A DNA stretch of 64,000 nt from Ancylobacter lacus (GTDB lineage: Bacteria > Pseudomonadota > Alphaproteobacteria > Rhizobiales > Xanthobacteraceae), in the NCBI RefSeq assembly GCF_018390635.1, contig NZ_JAHBGE010000044.1, forward strand, positions 248,001 to 312,000, given 5' to 3'. Positions 59,130-64,000 of the stretch are shown here, piece by piece. Below the pieces are notes generated by a model, which did not search any database, was not told the DNA's origin, and saw only the letters and a list, made by a program, of their open reading frames with translations. Position 1 is the stretch's first letter. Every line of letters begins with the position of its first letter. Position numbers and translations under genes: made by a program.

Positions 59130-60860
59130 GTGCATGCCATCAAGACCCTGCTCGCCGATGTGTGGCGGCTCTCCATTCCCTATTTCCGCGGCGAAGACCG
59201 CTGGGCGGGCCGCATCCTGCTCGCCGCCGTGGTCGCGCTGGAATTCGCCTGGGTCGGTGCCACGGTTCTGCTGAACAAGTGGAACAACACCTTCTACAAT
59301 GCCATCCAGGAAAAGGACTTTCCTGCCTTCAAATACCAGCTCGCGCTGTTCTGCGCCTATGCCACCGGGGCGATCATCGTCGCGGTGTACCAGATCTATC
59401 TCCGTCAATGGCTGGAGATACGCTGGCGCACCTGGATGACCGACAAATATCTGACCGCCTGGCTGGAGGGCGATACCCATTACCGCCTCCGGCTCAAGGG
59501 CGACGTGGCCGACAACCCGGACCAGCGTATCGCCGAGGACATCCGGTCCTACATCGCGCAGACCATCTCGATCTTCATCGGCCTGCTGAACGCGGTGATG
59601 ACGCTCACCTCCTTCGCGGTCATCCTCTGGGGCCTGTCGGGCGACTTCCGCTTCACCCTCGGCGGTTCGGAATTCGCCATTCCCGGCTATCTCGTCTGGG
59701 CGGCCTTCGCCTATGCCGCGGTCGGCACCTGGCTGACCCACCTCATCGGCCGGGTGCTGATCAAGCTGAACTACGATCAGCAGCGCTTCGAGGCGGATTA
59801 CCGCGTCGATCTCGTGCGGGTGCGCGAGAATGGCGAGGAAATCGCGCTGATGGATGGCGAGGCGATCGAGAAGGCCCGCCTGCTCGACCGCTTCTCCAGC
59901 GTGGTGCATAATTACTGGGGCATCATGATCGCGCAGAAGCGGCTCACCTGGTTCACCTCGGGCTATGGCCAGCTCTCCAACATCTTCCCGTTCATCGTCG
60001 TGGCGCCGGCCTATTTCAGCGGGGCGATCCAGCTCGGCCAGCTGATGCAGACCTCCTCGGCCTTCGACCGGGTGCAGGGCTCCTTCTCCTTTTTCATCAA
60101 CGCCTACCAGACACTGGCGGAATGGAAGTCGGTGGTGGATCGTCTGGTCGGTTTTGAGCGGGCAGTCATGGGCACCCAGGCCGAGGCGCTGACGAGCGCC
60201 TATCATCTCGGCCAGACCTCGGACGGCAGCGCCCTCGGGCTCGACGCCACCGAGGTTCGTCTGCCGGACGGCCGCGCCCTGCTGAGCGTGGATGGCGTGC
60301 GCATCCGCCCCGGCGAGGCGGTGCTGCTCACCGGCCGCTCGGGTAGCGGCAAGAGCACGCTGATGCGGGCGATCTCCGGCATCTGGCCCTACGGCCATGG
60401 CGAGGTATCGCTCGCCCCCGGCGCCCGCCTGCTGACCCTGCCGCAAAAGCCTTATCTGCCGATCGGCTCGCTGCGCGGGGCGCTGGCCTATCCCGAGCCG
60501 CTCGCCGGCTTCACCGACGAGGAGATGCGGCAGACGCTGGAGGATGTCGGCCTCGGCGCCTTCGCCGGGCGGCTCGACGAGCATGCTCTGTGGCCGTCCG
60601 TCATGTCGGGCGGCGAGCGCCAGCGCTTCGCCCTCGCGCGCGCGCTGCTGGTGAAGCCCGACGTGCTGCTGCTCGACGAGGCGACCTCCGCGCTGGATGA
60701 GCCGGCTGAGGCGGCGCTTTATCGGCTGCTGCGCGAGCGGCTGCCGCAGGCCGCGATTCTCTCCATCGGCCATCGCGCCAGCCTGGCAGCGTTCCACGAC
60801 CGCCAGCTCCGGTTGGAACCTGCGGAGGAGGGCCCGGCGCAGCTCGCGCCCGCGCTGTGA
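59130..60860 (+). CDS. ABC transporter, SbmA/BacA-like membrane domain fused to ATPase
   Basis: A 576-aa half-transporter. The N-terminal ~340 residues contain several helices and the SbmA/BacA and ABCD-type pattern (WRLSIPYFRGEDRWAGRILL, NKWNNTFYNAIQEKDF, ADNPDQRIAEDIRSYI). The C-terminal ATPase has Walker [19 protein letters not shown], signature SGGERQRFALARALL and Walker B LLLDEATSALDEP. Relatives (BacA/BclA, YddA) import antimicrobial peptides or handle very-long-chain fatty acids. The likely start is GTG 59130 after GGAGA; a GTG at 59103 is possible. No partner gene is adjacent. Confidence 0.92.
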   Translation: MHAIKTLLADVWRLSIPYFRGEDRWAGRILLAAVVALEFAWVGATVLLNKWNNTFYNAIQEKDFPAFKYQLALFCAYATGAIIVAVYQIYLRQWLEIRWRTWMTDKYLTAWLEGDTHYRLRLKGDVADNPDQRIAEDIRSYIAQTISIFIGLLNAVMTLTSFAVILWGLSGDFRFTLGGSEFAIPGYLVWAAFAYAAVGTWLTHLIGRVLIKLNYDQQRFEADYRVDLVRVRENGEEIALMDGEAIEKARLLDRFSSVVHNYWGIMIAQKRLTWFTSGYGQLSNIFPFIVVAPAYFSGAIQLGQLMQTSSAFDRVQGSFSFFINAYQTLAEWKSVVDRLVGFERAVMGTQAEALTSAYHLGQTSDGSALGLDATEVRLPDGRALLSVDGVRIRPGEAVLLTGRSGSGKSTLMRAISGIWPYGHGEVSLAPGARLLTLPQKPYLPIGSLRGALAYPEPLAGFTDEEMRQTLEDVGLGAFAGRLDEHALWPSVMSGGERQRFALARALLVKPDVLLLDEATSALDEPAEAALYRLLRERLPQAAILSIGHRASLAAFHDRQLRLEPAEEGPAQLAPAL

Positions 60861-60876
60861 ACGGGGTCGGCCGGCG

Positions 60877-62178
60877 CTAGCTTGTGGCCGCCGGCCGGCT
60901 CTCGGATTCGATGGCGAGGGTGCGCTCCAGCAGGACCTCGTAGATCGGCCGCCCGCCCAGCCACTGCGCCACCATGTTGGCGAAGAGGGTGGTGATCATG
61001 ACCGGCACCAGGATCGAATAGGCGCCGGTCAGTTCCATCACCAGCACCATGCCGACCATCGGCGCGCCGATGGTCGCCGCGAACAGCCCGCCCATGGCGG
61101 CGATGGCGAGCGCCATGTGAGTGCCTTCGGGCAGCGCCACCAGATGCTCCAGCCCGGTGCCGAAGCAGAGCCCGATGGTGGTCGCCAGCGCGAGGATGGG
61201 AGCGAAAATGCCGCCGGCGACGCCGGTAGCATAGCTACCCATCGTCATGATGAACCGCAGCAGCACGATCACGGCCAGCCCGACCAGCGTGCGGTGTTCG
61301 CCTGCCAGCTTCACCGCGAGCAGTTCGCCGCCCTGGGTGGCTTCCGGCAGCGTGAACATCAGGATGCCGACGATAAGGCCGATGGCAGTGGGGTAGATGT
61401 AGAAGGACGTGCGCAGGCCGAGCCGGCGCACATGGTTCAGCGACCAGATCAGCGTGTGATTGAAGCCCACGCCCACCGCGCCGAGGATCAACCCGAGCAC
61501 GACGAAGGCCGGAAAGGTGGCCGCGGCCATGTCGGGCACGTGCATCAGCATGAAGGGCACGTCGCCGGTGATGGACTCGGTGACGATGGCGCTTGCCAGC
61601 GAGGCGAGGATCACCGCGGTGTAGGTGCGGGCGCTGTAGGGAAACTGCCGCCGCGTCTCCTCGATGACGAAGAGGATGGCCGCGAGCGGCGCGTTGAAGG
61701 CGGCGGCCAGTCCCGCGGCGCCGCCGGCGGCGAGCAGGCCGCGCATGTCCTCGGCCTCCCACCGCATCAGGTCGGACGCCGCTTTGCCGATTGAGGCGCC
61801 GAGATGGATGGTCGGCCCCTCGCGCCCCAGCACCATTCCCGAGCTGAGGGCCAGCACGCCGCCGAAGAACTTGACCGGCAGCACGCGCTTCCAGCGCACC
61901 CGCCTCAGTCCCTCCATGGCGCCCTCGATCTCCGGCACCCCGGAGCCGCTGGCCTCCGGCGCGAAGCTGCGCACCAGCCAGAGCGACGTCACGGTCATCG
62001 CCGCGCCGACCAGAGCGGCTCCGGCATAGAGCGCCGGGCCGCTCAGATGCAGGGTGTTCTGGAGGAAGGCGGGCCACCATCCGGTCAGTCCGTCGACGCT
62101 CCCATGAAAGGCGGAACCGACGATCCCGACGGCGGCGCCCACCAGCGCCGCCACCACATGATAGAGCCCGTTGCCCAT
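60877..62178 (-). CDS. clcA: ClC-type chloride/proton antiporter
   Basis: A 433-aa ClC channel-family protein. Selectivity-filter motifs are present: GSGVPEIEG, GREGPTIHLGASIGK (the gating Glu is retained), and GGIFAPILALA. The inner proton Glu is kept in FNAPLAAILFVIEETRRQF, and the Tyr of the filter in RPIYEVLLERTL. Retention of both Glu residues indicates H+/Cl- exchange and not a passive channel. ATG at 62178 follows AGGGAAG. It converges on the ABC gene with a 16-bp gap. Confidence 0.94.
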   Translation of the reverse strand: MGNGLYHVVAALVGAAVGIVGSAFHGSVDGLTGWWPAFLQNTLHLSGPALYAGAALVGAAMTVTSLWLVRSFAPEASGSGVPEIEGAMEGLRRVRWKRVLPVKFFGGVLALSSGMVLGREGPTIHLGASIGKAASDLMRWEAEDMRGLLAAGGAAGLAAAFNAPLAAILFVIEETRRQFPYSARTYTAVILASLASAIVTESITGDVPFMLMHVPDMAAATFPAFVVLGLILGAVGVGFNHTLIWSLNHVRRLGLRTSFYIYPTAIGLIVGILMFTLPEATQGGELLAVKLAGEHRTLVGLAVIVLLRFIMTMGSYATGVAGGIFAPILALATTIGLCFGTGLEHLVALPEGTHMALAIAAMGGLFAATIGAPMVGMVLVMELTGAYSILVPVMITTLFANMVAQWLGGRPIYEVLLERTLAIESESRPAATS

Positions 62179-62286
62179 GCTTCTTCCCTGCTGGCGTCGA
62201 TACCGCCCGAGCGCCATCGGTAGCACCGGTGCCGGTGGGCCGGAAGGGCGCGGCCACGTTGCCCACCGGCCGCGGCCGCATGGTTC

Positions 62287-63231
62287 TCAGGGCAGCGCCG
62301 GGGCGTAGGCCTCCACTGGCTCGACCTTGTCGATGAGCCCGTGCTGCTTCATGAAGGCGCCGAAGCGATCGTAGCGGCCGGCATCGAGGGCGGCCGGTGC
62401 GTGCGCGAAGCGGCGCAGCGTGTCGCGCCAGGCGGTGCGGTTCAGCTCGTCGTCCAGATTCGGGTTTGCCTTCACGAACACCTGCCAGGCCTCGTCCGGG
62501 TGGTTCAGTATGAAGATCGTCGCGTTCTCCACCGCGCCGAGGAAGCGCTTGAGGCGGGGATCGGCGATCAGGTCCTTGCGGGTCACGTAGATCAGCTCGT
62601 CGAACACTGGCACGCCGTGCTCCTCGGGAAAGAAGGCGACGCCCTCCCTGCCTTCCAGCTTGATCTGGGTGAGCTCGAAATTGCGATAGGCGCCGATCAC
62701 CGCGTCCACCTTGCCGGCGACCAGAGCCGGGGAGAGGGCGAAATTGACGTTCACCATGGTGACGTCTTCCGGCTTCAGCCCGGCATCGGCCAGCATGGTG
62801 CCGAGCAGGGCATCCTCAAGCCCGGCGACGGAATAGCCGACGGTCTTGCCCTTGAGGTCGGCGATGGACTTCACCGGGCCGTCCTTCAGCGCGACCAGCG
62901 CGGTGAGCGGCGTCGACACCAGCGTGCCGAAGCGGACCAGGGGAAGGCCTTCCTTGACCGAGAGATAGAGGTTCGGCTGGTAGCTGACAGCCACCTCCGC
63001 CTGACCGGCGGCGACGAGCCGTGGCGGCGCCGACGGGTCCGCCGGCGGCACCAGGGTGACGTCGAGCCCGGCGGCATCGAAATAACCCTTCTCCTTCGCC
63101 ACGATCAGCGGGGCGTGGTCGGGGTTGACGTACCAGTCGAGCAGCACGGTGAGCTTGTCGGCGGCGTGCGCGGGCACGGCGGCGAGGGCGAGCAGGCCGG
63201 CGAGGCCGGCCGCGGCAATGGTCTTGAGCAT
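62287..63231 (-). CDS. thiY: ABC transporter substrate-binding protein, NMT1/ThiY-like (thiamine precursor)
   Basis: A 314-aa periplasmic protein. The signal peptide is TIAAAGLAGLLALAAVPAHA. The mature start KLTVLLDWYVNPDHAPLIVA and VPPADPSAPPRLVAAGQAEV are characteristic of the ThiY/NMT1 group, which binds pyrimidine precursors of thiamine such as formylaminopyrimidine. ATG at 63231 has an AGGAGGAG site. A TPP riboswitch lies directly upstream, strongly supporting the vitamin B1 role. Confidence 0.92.
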   Translation of the reverse strand: MLKTIAAAGLAGLLALAAVPAHAADKLTVLLDWYVNPDHAPLIVAKEKGYFDAAGLDVTLVPPADPSAPPRLVAAGQAEVAVSYQPNLYLSVKEGLPLVRFGTLVSTPLTALVALKDGPVKSIADLKGKTVGYSVAGLEDALLGTMLADAGLKPEDVTMVNVNFALSPALVAGKVDAVIGAYRNFELTQIKLEGREGVAFFPEEHGVPVFDELIYVTRKDLIADPRLKRFLGAVENATIFILNHPDEAWQVFVKANPNLDDELNRTAWRDTLRRFAHAPAALDAGRYDRFGAFMKQHGLIDKVEPVEAYAPALP

Positions 63232-63307
63232 GGGATCTCCTCCTGATGTGGAGACCCGAGGCACGAGCTTATGGGGGATCTTCGGGCGGAAAGCGCGCCG
63301 CCCTTGC

Positions 63308-63392
63308 TCCGTCCCTTCGCCGGCATGACCCGGATCAGGTTCAAAGGGTCTGGCGGAACCGCCATCTCAGCCTCTTGCGAGACACCCCTCGG
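63308..63392 (-). ncRNA. TPP riboswitch (THI element)
   Basis: Read on the minus strand the region has GAGGGGTGTC, then GGCTGAGATGGC, then GACCCTTTGAACCTGATC, CGGGTCATGCCGGCGAAGGG, the conserved core of the TPP aptamer, including the CTGAGA loop and the ACC...GGGT and GCCGGCGAAGGGA elements. It ends about 75 bp before the thiY ATG and 46 bp after the permease gene ends. High TPP should lower thiY expression, probably by hiding the ribosome-binding site. Confidence 0.96.
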
Positions 63393-63437
63393 ACACGCGA
63401 AGGCTAGCAGAGCAGGTATGCCACCGCAATCGGGCGA

Positions 63438-64000
63438 TCAGCGCGGCAGGGTTTCAGGTGCCCAGGGCAGCAGCCGGGCCAGCGCGCGGTCCACAATGGC
63501 GAAGAGCGCCAGCGCGACAGCGAGCAGGATGGCGAGGGCGGCGAACACCATGTCGGTCTGCATGCGGGCGTTGGAGTAGATCATCAGGTAGCCCAGCCCG
63601 GCGGAGGAGCCGACCCACTCGCCCACGACGGCGCCGATGGGCGACACCGCGGTCGCAACCCGCAGGCCGGAGGCCAGCGCCGGCAGCGCCGCCGGAATCC
63701 GAATATGACGTAAAACCCCGGCCTTGCCGGCGTCATAGAGCCTGGCGAGGTCCACCAGACCCTGATCCGCCCGCGCCATTCCGTCGTGAAAGGCTGAAGC
63801 GACGGGGAAAAAGATGATCAGGCTCGCCATCACGATCTTGGAGGCGAGGCCGAAGCCGAACCAGACGACCAGCAGCGGCGCGATGGCGAAGACAGGCAGC
63901 GCCTGAGCCACCAGCAGAACCGGTCGGAGCGCGCGGCGCGCCGTTTGCGAAATTGCCATCAGCAGCGCGCAGCCGACCCCCAGCGCCGAGCCGCAGACAA
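63438..64000 (-). CDS. thiX: ABC transporter permease (ThiX/SsuC-like), N-terminus off window
   Basis: The frame stays open to the right edge, so the N-terminal part is missing; an internal Met at 63959 is not the real start. Visible features are FAIAPLLVVWFGFGLASKIV, the coupling loop with ARLYDAGKAGVLRHIRIP, and AVSPIGAVVGEWVGSSAGLG, typical of BPD_transp_1 permeases for nitrate, taurine or pyrimidine. The position just upstream of the TPP riboswitch and thiY suggests the thiamine-precursor permease ThiX; the ATPase must lie beyond the window. Confidence 0.85.
   Translation of the reverse strand, partial: VCGSALGVGCALLMAISQTARRALRPVLLVAQALPVFAIAPLLVVWFGFGLASKIVMASLIIFFPVASAFHDGMARADQGLVDLARLYDAGKAGVLRHIRIPAALPALASGLRVATAVSPIGAVVGEWVGSSAGLGYLMIYSNARMQTDMVFAALAILLAVALALFAIVDRALARLLPWAPETLPR

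Overview
The window is GC-rich chromosomal DNA from an alphaproteobacterium, most likely a Hyphomicrobiales (Rhizobiales) member. Supporting signs are the rpsT-dnaA-dnaN-recF-gyrB block, a class I lysyl-tRNA synthetase, an aa3 oxidase operon in the order coxB-coxA-ctaB-small protein-ctaG-coxC-surf1, IalB-family and phasin proteins, Irr-type iron boxes, clustered GANTC (CcrM) sites and a PdhS/DivJ-like histidine kinase. A Xanthobacteraceae-like source (Ancylobacter, Starkeya or Xanthobacter relatives) is my guess and is not proven by the sequence. I saw no phage, insertion sequence, tRNA, rRNA or CRISPR array.

Layout. 1-5.8 kb: a GT2 glycosyltransferase running off the left edge, a lone amino-acid-type binding protein, lysK, and two hypothetical envelope proteins. 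6.1-7.7 kb: a secreted seven-repeat delta-60 protein behind an AT-rich promoter with a TGCA-type palindrome. 7.8-9.6 kb: a ThDP enzyme. 9.8-21.9 kb (all minus strand): ialB-like, HAD, mutM, enoyl-CoA hydratase, rpsT, a 1.16-kb non-coding stretch, dnaA, dnaN, recF, VOC, LysE, gyrB. 22.2-28.9 kb: the aa3 cytochrome oxidase and its assembly genes. 29-32.3 kb: thrC, an M16 peptidase and a GNAT enzyme. 32.4-36.4 kb: an iron island (bfd, bfr, Fe3+ binding protein, permease) with three Irr/ICE-like boxes. 36.4-43.6 kb: acetoacetyl-CoA synthetase, an AsmA-family protein and a very long sensor kinase. 43.9-47.4 kb: two phasins and groESL with a CIRCE element. 47.5-53.6 kb: MarC, rnhB, a Tat-exported metallo-hydrolase, cydAB and a uracil-DNA glycosylase. 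53.8-58.4 kb: ETF-QO and phnCDE behind an 11-bp-periodic Pho-box-like array. 58.6-64 kb: a small secreted protein behind twin palindromic operators, an SbmA/BacA-like ABC transporter, a ClC antiporter, and a thiamine-precursor transporter with a TPP riboswitch between its permease and binding-protein genes.

How it fits together. The replication block, the GANTC cluster and the DivJ/PdhS-like kinase point to CcrM-style cell-cycle control. The aa3 and bd oxidases plus ETF-QO give a branched respiratory chain, with an FNR/FixK-type site in front of coxB. Phasins and acetoacetyl-CoA synthetase belong to polyhydroxybutyrate metabolism. The most unusual observation is that the strong palindrome before the second phasin has a relative directly over the start region of the delta-60 repeat gene 38 kb away. 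This suggests that a secreted, probably calcium-binding, seven-bladed propeller-like protein is controlled with the PHB granule regulon.
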